This document shows, piece after piece, positions 17,137 to 25,672 of a stretch of DNA of 64,000 bases. A program made the translations under genes and the position numbers. The notes under the pieces are model-generated. The model saw only the letters and a list, made by a program, of their open reading frames with translations, searched no databases and was not told the DNA's origin. Each line of letters begins with the position of its first letter. Positions within the stretch are counted from its first letter, which is position 1. This DNA is from CAYMZZ01 sp047600605 (GTDB taxonomy: Bacteria; Bacteroidota; Bacteroidia; Chitinophagales; Chitinophagaceae), in contig JASGKK010000001.1 of assembly GCA_047600605.1 (NCBI GenBank), positions 2,170,001-2,234,000 on the forward strand, given 5' to 3'.

Positions 17137-19809
17137 TTAAAGGTTAAAGGTGGCCCGGAGTACAAAAAATCTTTTCCGGATATCGTACCGGCTTACTGAG
17201 AATACTGCGGATGAAAGGGTATACAATTCATAGGTTTTCTGATTGGCGAGATTACAGATGTCCAGTTCCAGATCAGTACGCCATCTGGCCAGCCTGTAAC
17301 GTGCATTAAGGTCGAGGAATACATAATTAACCGTTGACACTCCCGGTTGCCGGCTGTAGATATGGGCAGCTTTCATATTCAGCAAAAATCCCGTAAAGAC
17401 CGAATAACCGGTTGACAGGGTTTGTTGCAACCGCAGCACCTTACTACTACCAGTATGCTGACCACGGGAAAGTTGTAGTTTACTATTGCTCCAGGCAGTA
17501 GCTCCGTTATAGCTCACCAGTATTTTTTTAAACAGCTTTGTTTCCATACCAGCCGCCACTTCACGACTGGTATTATAAAACGGAAGCAGTTCATTATTGA
17601 TATACTGCTCATAACGCCCCTTGTTGTAAAGGGCCTTTACCGACACGGTTGTTTTCCAGGAAAAAACATATTTACTGATTCCTGCTGAAGCCTGAAAACT
17701 ACTCTGATCATTGGCATAAGGCAGGAGAATCGTTTTTTGTATATTATCGGTCAGTATGCTGGAAAGAATGGAGTTGGCCCTTACCTTACTATAACTAACG
17801 CCGGCATTAATGAAGAGCATACTGATGGAGCGCTGAAAATTATAAAACAACCGCGGACCGGTACTGTATTTTTCCTGAAGAGCCGCATCGTTGGCAAAGA
17901 GGCTACGGTAATTGGTCAGAACGGCTCCCCTGTAAATACCTGAAATATTTCCCACATTGTTGGTATAACTATAACTCAGATCTATGTAATTCTCTGCGTC
18001 CAACATAAGTTTTGCACCGGCCGAAGGATTAAACAGAAACTGGTGCTGTTTTTCATCAAGCAGGTATTCTTTTTGGCGATAATGAATGCTCTGCTGAATA
18101 AGTGGCAGTGAGAGGCGAAGCTGCCAGCGGTTATTGCCGTACCGGTAAACCGGGTTCAGGTAAAAGCGGGCCCGGCTCCACCGCAAGGCATTTCCCACAT
18201 CTCCCTTATAAGCTGTCTCCCTTGCATCTAACTGCAGCAACAGCAGCGTAGAATTCAAATGTTGCTCTTCCTGAACATAGCCTACTTCATAGGTTTGACT
18301 GATCAGGGTTTTACGGGGCATATAGGATACATAAGCATGGCTGAATAATGTAGGAGTAGCCGCTTTTTGCAGAATACCGTCAAACGCAAGTCCCTCATTC
18401 AGCAGATCGGCATTCAGGCCGGTATTGATGCGTAGTCGTTGGGGGTTATTGTAGCGGTTTATATACCAGTTAAAACTTGCAATTCCTTTTTTCACAGCCG
18501 GCGTCCAGTTAAAATGATTGGATATATCAAAAGTCCGGCTGCGCAGGTATTGATAGAATGTATGACCATTCAAATCCATATTGCTGGCATTTCTTTCGCC
18601 ACCAAAGTTTAAGCGCAGGGTATTGTTCAGATAATACTTTTGCTTATTGATCATCAGGTTGAGGGCTGTATTAAACTGATAGGGTTTTCGCAGGGCAGAT
18701 TGATTTTCGTAATAGCGGATAGTGTCTGTTGCCAGGTAGTTATCAACCATGCTGGCATAGTTGAACCGATTGCGGTCAACCAGTACCTGCATGTTGATCC
18801 GCCATTGCAGCTGTCTTTTTGTATTGAAAAGATTGTTGATACTGATCAGGCCTGACCGGTTGAAATAATAATTCTTTCGGGGAATATCCGGGCTACCTGC
18901 TGTGCCTGCCGAAAGTAATGCCCTGGGCCGGGCATTGCCCGTTTCTTCCAGAAAAGAAGAAGCTCCAAACTGAACAATATCACCTGCGTAATCAATGCCG
19001 GTATTATTGGCTTTGAGCGAATTGATCATTTTGATCTTCTTATTAAGCAGTATCAGATCTGTACCCGTATCAAACAAACCAGGCAATCCTGCTCCCAGCA
19101 TGACCTGGCCAGACAGCTTAATACTGTTCTCATCCTTCAATACCAGGTTGAGCGCAACATTATCGGAGGGGGCTCTATTCTGTAATACTTTTACCGGCTG
19201 ATGATTCTGTATGACCTCTATTGATTTGATCATGTCTTTACTGACAGCCTTTGTAGCCAGCTGATAACGGCCATCCATCAGGTTGTCGCCATCTATATAC
19301 AGGTTAAAAATGGGACGGCCATTGTAATAGATCATTCCGTTTTCGCCCACGGTAAGGCCTGGCAGTCTCCTGATCACATCACCAATGCTGCGATCTTCCT
19401 CGCGCGAAAATGAACTGACATTATAACTCAGTGTATCGCCCCGTGAGTTGATGACCGGTTTGTTCCTGGTCTTTACTTCCGGGAGAGATACGATCTTCCG
19501 ATCGAGCGAAAAATCATAGTTATCCCGGTCAGGTTGCAGGGCCTGCTTTACTGCCTGATAGCTGAGATTGCTGATCTCCAGGTAAAGTTGGTTAGACACC
19601 AGGCTGTCTGGCAACCTGAGCCGGTATTGTCCCTGCTGATCGCTGTAGGCAAATGCAATGACCTTTCCCGGATTGTTTTTAAGCAGTACCGTAATATGCG
19701 CCAGTGGCTGGCAGGCCTGATCGGTCAGGCGACCGGTAATCTGCTTTTGCCCAAACAGGTCAGCTTGCAGCAGGAAGAGGGAAATAATTAGCAGAAAGCC
19801 TTTCATCAC
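17137..19809 (-). CDS. Outer-membrane barrel, TonB-receptor-like, with carboxypeptidase-regulatory-like domain
   Basis: This 890-residue protein has a signal peptide (ends LFGQ, residue ~21). A CarboxypepD-regulatory-like domain follows (QITGRLTDQACQPLAHITVLLKN, ~22-110), then a plug-like region (GDTLSYNVSSF, SIGDVIRRLPGLTVGENGMIYYNGRPI) and a long beta-barrel ending FFVLRATFNL with an aromatic near the C-terminus. This architecture is the usual partner of GLPGLI proteins. Its ATG overlaps the GLPGLI stop by four bases (ATGA), so the two are translationally coupled. The N-terminal domain lacks a strong SusC signature, so it belongs to the TonB-dependent-receptor-like or OMP_b-brl class. The cargo is unknown; peptide or metal-complex transport is often proposed for such pairs. 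Confidence 0.85.
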   Translation of the reverse strand: MMKGFLLIISLFLLQADLFGQKQITGRLTDQACQPLAHITVLLKNNPGKVIAFAYSDQQGQYRLRLPDSLVSNQLYLEISNLSYQAVKQALQPDRDNYDFSLDRKIVSLPEVKTRNKPVINSRGDTLSYNVSSFSREEDRSIGDVIRRLPGLTVGENGMIYYNGRPIFNLYIDGDNLMDGRYQLATKAVSKDMIKSIEVIQNHQPVKVLQNRAPSDNVALNLVLKDENSIKLSGQVMLGAGLPGLFDTGTDLILLNKKIKMINSLKANNTGIDYAGDIVQFGASSFLEETGNARPRALLSAGTAGSPDIPRKNYYFNRSGLISINNLFNTKRQLQWRINMQVLVDRNRFNYASMVDNYLATDTIRYYENQSALRKPYQFNTALNLMINKQKYYLNNTLRLNFGGERNASNMDLNGHTFYQYLRSRTFDISNHFNWTPAVKKGIASFNWYINRYNNPQRLRINTGLNADLLNEGLAFDGILQKAATPTLFSHAYVSYMPRKTLISQTYEVGYVQEEQHLNSTLLLLQLDARETAYKGDVGNALRWSRARFYLNPVYRYGNNRWQLRLSLPLIQQSIHYRQKEYLLDEKQHQFLFNPSAGAKLMLDAENYIDLSYSYTNNVGNISGIYRGAVLTNYRSLFANDAALQEKYSTGPRLFYNFQRSISMLFINAGVSYSKVRANSILSSILTDNIQKTILLPYANDQSSFQASAGISKYVFSWKTTVSVKALYNKGRYEQYINNELLPFYNTSREVAAGMETKLFKKILVSYNGATAWSNSKLQLSRGQHTGSSKVLRLQQTLSTGYSVFTGFLLNMKAAHIYSRQPGVSTVNYVFLDLNARYRLARWRTDLELDICNLANQKTYELYTLSSAVFSVSRYDIRKRFFVLRATFNL

Positions 19810-20684
19810 TTCTTCAGTTCAATGGGGTTATTGTTGCTGAATGCCGCTTCTTTTTTCTTTTTCTCAATCATCTGAGCTGCTTCTTCTCCTGTACTGGATA
19901 TGCCCGATCCATCTCGATAAGCCAGTTTAACGGTAGGTGTGCCGGGGGGTAGCTGAGCCTGCATACTGGCCACCGGATTTTCATAAAAAGCTTCCTTTGC
20001 TTTGGCAAAAGCCGACTCGCTTACTTTAATTGGTTTTTTGCGGCCGTATCCCAGATCTGTACCCAGGCTGTCTTTATAGATTTCCTTAAACAGAAACCGT
20101 ACTTCTTTTTTTTCGTCTTCCACTTCCAGGATAAGACCGGGCAAGCCGGAAAACTTCCATGGCCCGCATTGAAAAGGAAGTTCGCTCGTAAACCAGGCGG
20201 TATAAACACGTCCGGCATAATAGCCCGTGGCTTTCTGACAGGCATACGCATCTATCTGACGGGTTTCTTCTTTTATCTTCCAGTCTATCTGCGGCAGCTT
20301 TCCTTCCATGAGGTAACGCTGCATACCCAGTGAAGCGGTAACATCGAGTTTTTTGGCGGCGGGATACTGATACAATTCGATTTCAGTGATACCGGGGCCA
20401 TTCACTACGGCCATTGGCCGGCCAACCGCCACCACCGTCGGGCCTCCACCGGTATTAACCGGCTCCGGCCGCGGCTTATTGGCCGCACGTATATACTTGC
20501 TGCTGGTCTGACCGAGCATTAAAAGCATGTCTTCGACCAGCGGCTGATCGCGATGGTTTGTGTCATTTACATGGATGGTCTTATACACGACGTTGAGCAG
20601 TACAGGCTCTGCCTCCTGGGCAGACAGTCCTTTTGAAAACAGGAAAATAGTCAGAAAAAATAATTTTACATATTTCATAATCAT
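19806..20684 (-). CDS. GLPGLI-family periplasmic protein
   Basis: A 292-residue secreted protein with signal peptide (MIMKYVKLFFLTIFLFSKGLSAQ; the second Met at 20678 is equally possible). The family hallmark GLPGLI is at residues 180-185 in WKFSGLPGLILEVED, preceded by the conserved region QIDAYACQKATGYYAGRVYTAWFTSELPFQCGP. Function of the family is not established; it is commonly paired with a TonB-receptor-like barrel, as here. The gene leads a three-gene operon with a four-base overlap to the barrel gene. Two BlaI-type operators lie 10-45 bases upstream of its start. A His/Cys-poor, Pro/Gly-rich insertion lies near residues 70-98. Confidence 0.9.
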   Translation of the reverse strand: MIMKYVKLFFLTIFLFSKGLSAQEAEPVLLNVVYKTIHVNDTNHRDQPLVEDMLLMLGQTSSKYIRAANKPRPEPVNTGGGPTVVAVGRPMAVVNGPGITEIELYQYPAAKKLDVTASLGMQRYLMEGKLPQIDWKIKEETRQIDAYACQKATGYYAGRVYTAWFTSELPFQCGPWKFSGLPGLILEVEDEKKEVRFLFKEIYKDSLGTDLGYGRKKPIKVSESAFAKAKEAFYENPVASMQAQLPPGTPTVKLAYRDGSGISSTGEEAAQMIEKKKKEAAFSNNNPIELKK

Positions 20685-20693
20685 TATTTTATG

Positions 20694-20729
20694 TTACGAT
20701 AACTTCGTAAAGCTACGATTATATCGTAA
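20694..20729. promoter_or_regulatory. Tandem BlaI-type operators upstream of the GLPGLI operon
   Basis: Site 1 (20694-20710) is ttacgat-aac-ttcgtaa and site 2 (20713-20729) is ctacgat-tat-atcgtaa. Both are 17-bp dyads whose starts are 19 bp apart, the same geometry and half-sites as upstream of blaI. This links the operon to the BlaI/BlaR1 pair 5 kb away. Confidence 0.8.
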
Positions 20730-20763
20730 ATAACCAAATCATTTTTTCGGGACTGTATTTCCA

Positions 20764-20796
20764 TAAAAAAAGCGCACCGGTTAAGACCGATGCGCT
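20764..20796 (-). terminator. Rho-independent terminator after the SRPBCC gene
   Basis: agcgca (20771-20776) pairs with tgcgct (20791-20796), with further inner pairs. On the minus strand the stem is followed directly by a run of six to seven T, 25 bases after the stop at 20821. It separates this unit from the GLPGLI operon. Confidence 0.85.
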
Positions 20797-20820
20797 GTCA
20801 TGTATACCAGGAATATGATG

Positions 20821-21288
20821 TCAGGATAGCATCCGGGCCAGTTCGGCCTCCAGCTTATCCATATTTTCTTCATTCTTTTCGGTAATGATAGTCCGTAGTT
20901 TTCTGCATTCTTCCGGATAGCTGAACTTCATTTTAAACACTACCCTCGTTTCATCTGCTGCGAGTGGTTCAAATAAGGCCTCTACCTGAAACTCATGCGG
21001 TGCTCCTTCATGATTCCATACCAGTTGTGCCGGCGGATTGATCAGTACAAAAGTGCATTCATTGGGATAATTTGTTTTATCAGCTGCCTGTATTGCGAAT
21101 AACCATTTACCTCCCCGCCGTAGGTCATACTGGTCAATGATAGTGGTAAACCCTGCCGGCCCCCACCAGTTTTGCAGATGTACAGGATCGGTCCAGGCTT
21201 TAAAAACGGTGGCCTGCGGCGCATTCACCATGCGGGTGGTGACGATAGTATCGGCCTCCGGTATTTCCCATATGCTGAGCTTATCCAT
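20821..21288 (-). CDS. SRPBCC (AHSA1-like) domain protein
   Basis: The start at 21288 (MDKLSIWEIPEADTIVTTRMV) is preferred because the longer frame from 21372 would overlap the cupin gene by 74 bases. The product of about 155 residues is a single AHSA1/START-like domain: VNAPQATVFKAWTDPVHLQNWWGPAGFTTIIDQYDLRRGGKWLF, then FEPLAADETRVVFKMKFSYPEE. The fold forms a hydrophobic ligand pocket; stress or small-molecule roles are typical, but no specific function can be assigned. It lies 10 bases downstream of the cupin gene on the same strand and ends at a strong terminator, so the two form an operon. Confidence 0.86.
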   Translation of the reverse strand: MDKLSIWEIPEADTIVTTRMVNAPQATVFKAWTDPVHLQNWWGPAGFTTIIDQYDLRRGGKWLFAIQAADKTNYPNECTFVLINPPAQLVWNHEGAPHEFQVEALFEPLAADETRVVFKMKFSYPEECRKLRTIITEKNEENMDKLEAELARMLS

Positions 21289-21298
21289 AGCGGTTATT

Positions 21299-21673
21299 TT
21301 ATATCCAGTCCTGTGCTTTGACGGTGAGTTCGCTTTCCACTTCACCGGTATGTTGTGTTCCTTTTGGCTCAAACAGCAGGTTAAACACTACTTCGCCATT
21401 GGTTCTGGGACGATGCTCGACCCCTTTGGGCACAATCAGTATCTCTCCTTCCCCGACATGTACTGTATGGCCCTCTCTGAAATCCATGATGAGTGTGCCT
21501 TTGAATACCATGAACAGTTCATCTTCATTTTCATGGCTATGCCAGACAAACTCATCTTTGAGTTTGCATAGTTTCACATATTGTCCATTGAGTTCACCGA
21601 TGATATGAGGTGTCCATAATTTGTCGAAGAGAGAGAATTTTTCGGCGATGTTGACCGCTTCAATCTGCTGCAT
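21299..21673 (-). CDS. Small cupin-domain protein
   Basis: This 124-residue single cupin has motif 1 as HSHENEDELFMVFKGTLIMDF (two His and a Glu in metal-ligand positions) and motif 2 as GEILIVPKGVEHRPRTNGEV with the final His. Such single-domain cupins bind a divalent metal and may isomerise, oxygenate or simply sense small molecules; the substrate here cannot be told. It is the first gene of a two-gene unit with the SRPBCC protein. It is complete and of normal length. Confidence 0.88.
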   Translation of the reverse strand: MQQIEAVNIAEKFSLFDKLWTPHIIGELNGQYVKLCKLKDEFVWHSHENEDELFMVFKGTLIMDFREGHTVHVGEGEILIVPKGVEHRPRTNGEVVFNLLFEPKGTQHTGEVESELTVKAQDWI

Positions 21674-21774
21674 AATGTGCGCGTTTAAATTTTTCCGGTA
21701 AAAGATACGAAATCTGTAAATCCGTCATGCATAATCGTGCTACAACTGTGATGTGAATAGCATTTTATGTCGTC

Positions 21775-22872
21775 TTATCCATTATCCATAAACCGCTCAA
21801 AACTCTTCCAGTATTTATCCTTATAAATAACATACTCCGTTTCGAAAAATGGAGCATACTGCTGCTGTATCGCATAAAAGACTTTGGAAGGCAGGCGAAA
21901 GTCTTTACAGGCAAAATAGATTTCCCGTTCATTGCTGGCCGTTTGCCGGCCTATATACAGGTAGCCATCTTTATCTCTCAGCTCTGCCAGCAATTGCTGC
22001 TCCAGTTCATCGAGGCGGTTGTAATCATCCGTCTCCGGCAACCCTTTATTGCTGCTCCCATCATACCGGGCAGTAAATACCGCCACCCATGGATGTGATG
22101 CTTTCTGATCCCAGTTGAGCAGTTCAGTATTAATTACAGCAAGCAGCGGGTCACCGTTTTCCAGTTGTGCCTCCAGTACAGAATGCCCGTCATTTTCCGT
22201 ATCATAACGTTCTCCTTCATATTTTTCGACAAATTCCTTTTGCCGCCAGATCAGGAAATCGCGTAGTTTGGCAATGGGGATCAATGGCTGCGTAGCTTCT
22301 GCTTTGCCGATGACATTCAGGTTATCAATAGTATTTACAAAATCCAGTTCGCCCAGATAATTGTCCAGAAAAAGGAAAACACCGTTGGTCGCCGTTACTT
22401 TCCTATCTTCTGTAAAATCTTCGTATACGACCGTAATATTGATTTCGTCCGGATAGCCGGGAGTATCAATACTGTAAAAACTGAGTTTATCTTCTGCAAA
22501 TGCCAGCCCCTCCATTTCAATAGACACATCCTTAATATCAAGTGCCGGTTTATGTGCTCCAAATTTCCATCCGGCTATATGCGGAGCTGCAGCTACCAGC
22601 TCTTCCACAAAAGCAATATTGCTGGTATTTCCTTCGGCCGTAAAGATCAGCTCCGCTGTATCTGCATCACACATACCCGTTACATAATAAAATCCTTCTC
22701 TCAGCTCATCCAGTTTGGGAGTAAGGCGCGAGAAGAATTTTTGCTCCACATCGCCCCCTGTTTTGATGACGCGATGAAATCCTTTCTCCTCTTTTTTGAA
22801 CCATGCCCAGAAATCGGCATAGGACCTGACAGGCTCTTCTTTTCCCGAAAAAATCTTCTTCAGAAAGCTCAT
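21775..22872 (-). CDS. DUF695-type cytoplasmic protein
   Basis: The frame is open from 22902, but MSFLKKIFSGKEEP at 22872 is the more natural start. The product (~365 aa) is hydrophilic with no signal peptide. The C-terminal third (WVAVFTARYDGSSNKGLPETDDY, LEQQLLAELRDKDGYLYIGRQTASNEREIYFACKDFR) matches the general pattern of DUF695, a family of unknown function seen alone or fused to regulators of ribonuclease activity. The N-terminal part (FWAWFKKEEKGFHRVIKTGGDVEQKFF...) resembles the companion domain in the same proteins. It is a single gene; the intergenic space upstream carries the terminator of the decayed T9SS gene. Confidence 0.7.
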   Translation of the reverse strand: MSFLKKIFSGKEEPVRSYADFWAWFKKEEKGFHRVIKTGGDVEQKFFSRLTPKLDELREGFYYVTGMCDADTAELIFTAEGNTSNIAFVEELVAAAPHIAGWKFGAHKPALDIKDVSIEMEGLAFAEDKLSFYSIDTPGYPDEINITVVYEDFTEDRKVTATNGVFLFLDNYLGELDFVNTIDNLNVIGKAEATQPLIPIAKLRDFLIWRQKEFVEKYEGERYDTENDGHSVLEAQLENGDPLLAVINTELLNWDQKASHPWVAVFTARYDGSSNKGLPETDDYNRLDELEQQLLAELRDKDGYLYIGRQTASNEREIYFACKDFRLPSKVFYAIQQQYAPFFETEYVIYKDKYWKSFERFMDNG

Positions 22873-22913
22873 GCAGCAGAATTTAAAGGCCAATTTACTC
22901 ATCTCCCGTCAAC

Positions 22914-22946
22914 AAAAAAAGGCCGCCCGATCTCTCTGGCGGCCTT
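22914..22946 (-). terminator. Rho-independent terminator after the T9SS remnant
   Basis: aaggccgcc (22919-22927) pairs with ggcggcctt (22938-22946) around a ten-base loop. A run of seven or more T follows on the minus strand. It stops the degraded T9SS gene before the DUF695 gene. Confidence 0.88.
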
Positions 22947-22992
22947 GCACTTTACCCTTAACCTTGCCTTAACCTGTGCTGAAGAGAAGAAT

Positions 22993-23351
22993 TTATTCCT
23001 TTATCAGTTTACTGAATTGAACGGCGCTGTCTGCAAAAAGAACCTGAACAACATAGAGTCCCCTGCGCATCTTGCCATTCAACTGCAGGGTGCAGTTGCC
23101 GGGCTGAGGCGATAGTACCACTTGCCCAAACCTGGATCTTTATTCCTGAATGCATAGGCCGGCTGAGCTTCTTTATATTTCATCACAGCTATCTGCTGAT
23201 AAAAAGCTCCATTGTTGCTCTGTTCAATTAAAAAGCGGGAGAAATAATAAGCTTCAGCAACTTTCCGGTTAAACTGCACATCACATTTTTCGGCCTTGGC
23301 GGCCAAAAAGATACGTTCCATGAAGGAGAAAATAAAAGCACAGATAGCCAA
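22993..23351 (-). pseudogene. Remnant of a T9SS-exported protein (C-terminal module only)
   Basis: The 90-residue frame ending at 23079 reads KAEKCDVQFNRKVAEAY, SRFLIEQSNNGAFYQQIAVM and DPGLGKWYYRL, which is the module usually found just before T9SS sorting domains (LKW.. / FEIERS.DG / YYRL). After YYRLSP the frame breaks. A different frame continues NCTLQLNGKMRRGLYVVQVL and ends FSKLIKE at 22993, the typical last strand pair of a type A sorting domain. The sorting domain is also shortened between these parts. No signal peptide or upstream domain remains. It looks like the stump of a larger cargo gene, still followed by an intact terminator. Confidence 0.68.
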
Positions 23352-23355
23352 TACT

Positions 23356-23363
23356 TATTTTTG
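23356..23363 (+). promoter_or_regulatory. Candidate -7 promoter element (TAnnTTTG) of the PhyH gene
   Basis: tatttttg matches the consensus exactly and would give a leader of about ten bases before the ATG at 23381. No clear -33 TTG is seen. Confidence 0.45.
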
Positions 23364-23380
23364 GAGTATAAAACCGGCTG

Positions 23381-24079
23381 ATGAGAGAAATACTTCAACG
23401 ACAGGGCTTTTTTATCAAAGAAAATATTTTGTCAGCAAATCAAATAGACGAACTGGTTTATCTCATAGAAAACAGTGCATCTGTAAACGCCAGCTTTCGC
23501 CGTTCTGCCGGCCTTTTTGCGATCCGGAAATTTTTACTGGAAATACCAGCGGCATTGCCTGTCTTAAAACAAACGAGCTTGTTTCAACTGCTTGAAGATA
23601 CTTTTGACAAAGACTATTTTATCGTAAAATCGATTTATTTCAATAAGCCCGCCGCATCTAATTGGTTTGTATCCTGGCACCAGGACCTAACCATTTCCGT
23701 AAAAGAAAAAACTGACACTCCTGGTTTTGGTCCGTGGACCGTAAAACCAGGCCAATTTGCAGTGCAGCCGCCATTGTCAATTCTCGAAGATAATTTTACT
23801 GTACGCCTGCACCTGGATAATACAACGGCAGAAAATGGCGCATTAAAAGTAATTCCCGGCTCACATAGAAAAGGAATATGCAGAAACGGGGGTATAGACT
23901 GGTCTTCAGAAGATGAAGCCATATGCGAAGTGCCGGCAGGAGGCATGATGCTGATGAAACCTTTATTACTACACTCCTCTGCCCGCAGCACCAATGACCA
24001 ACAGCGACGGGTTATTCATATCGAATTTAGCCGTCAAACGTTGCCTGCGTCTTTAAGCTGGGCCGAAATGATCCTGTAA
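23381..24079 (+). CDS. Phytanoyl-CoA dioxygenase (PhyH) family Fe(II)/2-oxoglutarate oxygenase
   Basis: This 232-residue cytoplasmic enzyme has the facial triad in view: WHQDLTI gives H100 and D102, and LLLHSSARS gives H198, followed by R210 as the likely 2-oxoglutarate-binding Arg (QQRRVIHIEFS). The GALKVIPGSHRKG segment is characteristic of PhyH proteins. The reaction would be hydroxylation of a small molecule coupled to decarboxylation of 2-oxoglutarate; the substrate is not indicated by neighbours. It is transcribed alone, convergent with the globin gene, whose stop lies 25 bases away. Family length is normal. Confidence 0.88.
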   Translation: MREILQRQGFFIKENILSANQIDELVYLIENSASVNASFRRSAGLFAIRKFLLEIPAALPVLKQTSLFQLLEDTFDKDYFIVKSIYFNKPAASNWFVSWHQDLTISVKEKTDTPGFGPWTVKPGQFAVQPPLSILEDNFTVRLHLDNTTAENGALKVIPGSHRKGICRNGGIDWSSEDEAICEVPAGGMMLMKPLLLHSSARSTNDQQRRVIHIEFSRQTLPASLSWAEMIL

Positions 24080-24100
24080 AGAAAAAAGGACCGGCCAATT

Positions 24101-24130
24101 CCTTCTACCTTCTACCCTTTACCTTTTCCC
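24101..24130. repeat. Dispersed AGGTAGAAGG/GGTAAAGGG repeat (family A), copy 1
   Basis: On the minus strand this reads as a run of GGTAAAGGGTAGAAGG-type words. It supplies the last codons (VKGRR) and stop of the globin gene. Related copies are at 37502-37562 and 55962-55998. Confidence 0.65.
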
Positions 24131-24536
24131 CCGCTGTCATCATCCTCTCAGCCAGCTGCACATAGCATTTTCGCCAGGCGGCTTCTACTGTTGCATTCCA
24201 GTCGGCGCCCAGGCCCCGTTGCAGTGTCCATAGCAATGCATTGCCAACAACTTTATAATGTCCGGGCCTGACTCCATACTCCGTATGGCGGCGGGCCATC
24301 GCCGTTATTTCCTGCGACAAAACCGACATATCGTCCAGGTTAGCTACAATACTGCTCAGCATATCCACCAGCTTTTTATACTGGACTTCCATTTCTGTAG
24401 GAAACATTTTCCGCACAGCTGGCGCATCGGCAAACAGCTTACTGTAAAATGCATCGCCCACTATAGCGGGATTAATGCTCCGGAATATTTTCCAGGTTTT
24501 TCGAATGATAGTGATTTCCTCTTGTGTCATAACCAT
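24105..24536 (-). CDS. Single-domain bacterial globin (flavohaemoglobin-like)
   Basis: A 143-residue haem protein with globin helices. Landmarks include the B/C-helix sequence AFYSKLFADAPAVRKMF, a likely distal Gln (Q52 in VQYKKLVDML), and the proximal His H84 in ARRHTEYGVRPGHYKVVGNALLWTL, which closely follows the globin domain of flavohaemoglobins. There is no FAD/NAD domain, so it belongs with Vitreoscilla-type haemoglobins. Likely roles are oxygen delivery or nitric-oxide handling with a separate reductase. The extreme C-terminus (KVKGRR) and the stop codon are encoded by a dispersed intergenic repeat, suggesting the original 3' end was replaced or extended. ATGs at 24536 and two codons further in are both usable. 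Confidence 0.88.
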   Translation of the reverse strand: MVMTQEEITIIRKTWKIFRSINPAIVGDAFYSKLFADAPAVRKMFPTEMEVQYKKLVDMLSSIVANLDDMSVLSQEITAMARRHTEYGVRPGHYKVVGNALLWTLQRGLGADWNATVEAAWRKCYVQLAERMMTAGEKVKGRR

Positions 24537-24654
24537 TGTTCGTTTTCAAAATTGCGCCCAATACATCAGCCTGTCAAAATTTACTCAGTGAAGCGTAGCT
24601 ATCCGGAGTTAAGACAGCAGTATTGCCCGCTTAGCCATTTGCAGAAACGGCTGT

Positions 24655-24689
24655 AAAGAAAGCGGCCCGCCGATTGGCAGGCCGCTTTT
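24655..24689 (-). terminator. Terminator after the lipoprotein at 24745
   Basis: aaagcggcc (24659-24667) pairs with ggccgcttt (24680-24688). The minus strand continues with ctttac after the stem, and the + strand with tttt, so it may act in both directions. It lies about 56 bases past the stop of the lipoprotein gene. Confidence 0.65.
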
Positions 24690-24744
24690 CATGGATATCA
24701 ATACAGCAGAAAGCTGTCTCCATTTAATCAAACACTGTTTTTAC

Positions 24745-25500
24745 TTACTGCATTTTGTAGTTTAATACACCCGTCTTCCCTGCTATAGGAAACTTGCGAA
24801 CCTCTTTTACAATATATCCTTCTGCATCTATCTGAAACAGATTCTGAATATGCGCATAAAGACTGCCGTCTGCATTCTGTTGTTTCATTTCACTGGTGGT
24901 ATTTTTGAACGACTTTCCAAATAACCCTTCTACACGAAAGAGCCCAAAATAACTGCCGGGCAGTGTATTGACTATGGAAGAATGGATAAATGTATAGGTA
25001 TACTTCAGTTCTCCTCCCTGGTATTCTTTTGCCGAAAGCAGATTACCCTCTTTTACCACACAATCTGTGACATTAACATTTCCGAAGCCATCTGATCTGT
25101 ATTTTATCATATACCCCTCCTGATCGTATGTATAATCAAGTGTGTTGAGCAGATTGCCGGCTGCATCGTGCATGTCAATATGCGTAATATAGCCCTGTGC
25201 ATTTCTGGTACATTCCATTATTCCTGCAACTGAATTATCGGATGGCAAACGATGCGTAATGACCAGTTTTGATGACGACTTGAAATCAAAATTCTCTGTA
25301 CCGTTCTCGCTTTTTATAGCTGCTATCCGTCCATTTGCATTATAAGTCATTTCTGTAACCACGGGTTCCTGGTTTGAATAGGTGTAATCGTATTGAACCA
25401 GTTTCCTCCCTGTGTCCTGCTGACTCAGGATATCTTTATCCTTTTTGCATCCAAGGATTGCGACGGATGCGATAAGCGAAAACATTACTATTTTTTTCAT
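24745..25500 (-). CDS. Lipoprotein with YD-repeat-like beta-strand pattern
   Basis: The start at 25500 (MKKIVMFSLIASVAILGC) gives a clean lipoprotein signal with lipobox ILGC followed by KKDKD; the longer frame from 25545 is unlikely. The ~250-residue mature protein alternates short strands with the pattern YxYxxxGxIxxI: YDYTYSNQEP, MTYNANGRIAAIKSENG, RNAQGYITHIDMHDAAGN, YTYDQEGYMIKYRSDG. This recalls the YD/RHS-like and DUF4595-like lipoproteins of Bacteroidota. The function is unknown; it is probably surface or periplasmic. It is a single gene with its own terminator. Confidence 0.7.
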   Translation of the reverse strand: MKKIVMFSLIASVAILGCKKDKDILSQQDTGRKLVQYDYTYSNQEPVVTEMTYNANGRIAAIKSENGTENFDFKSSSKLVITHRLPSDNSVAGIMECTRNAQGYITHIDMHDAAGNLLNTLDYTYDQEGYMIKYRSDGFGNVNVTDCVVKEGNLLSAKEYQGGELKYTYTFIHSSIVNTLPGSYFGLFRVEGLFGKSFKNTTSEMKQQNADGSLYAHIQNLFQIDAEGYIVKEVRKFPIAGKTGVLNYKMQ

Positions 25501-25651
25501 AATAAGGTCTTTTGCTGTGCAAATTGGAGTGTAAAGACCGGGCACAGAAAAAAAGCCGGGCAGAGCTGCCTTTTTACCATTCAGGCGTATAAAAAAATAA
25601 TTTAACCGTATCTGGCCATCGTATCAGTCTGCAGTAAAAGAGCGTTTCCAT

Positions 25652-25659
25652 TAATTTTG
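25652..25659 (+). promoter_or_regulatory. Candidate -7 promoter element (TAnnTTTG) of the S41 peptidase gene
   Basis: taattttg matches exactly, 14 bases before the ATG at 25673; no matching -33 element is obvious. Confidence 0.4.
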
Positions 25660-25672
25660 TCCTTCACCGACT

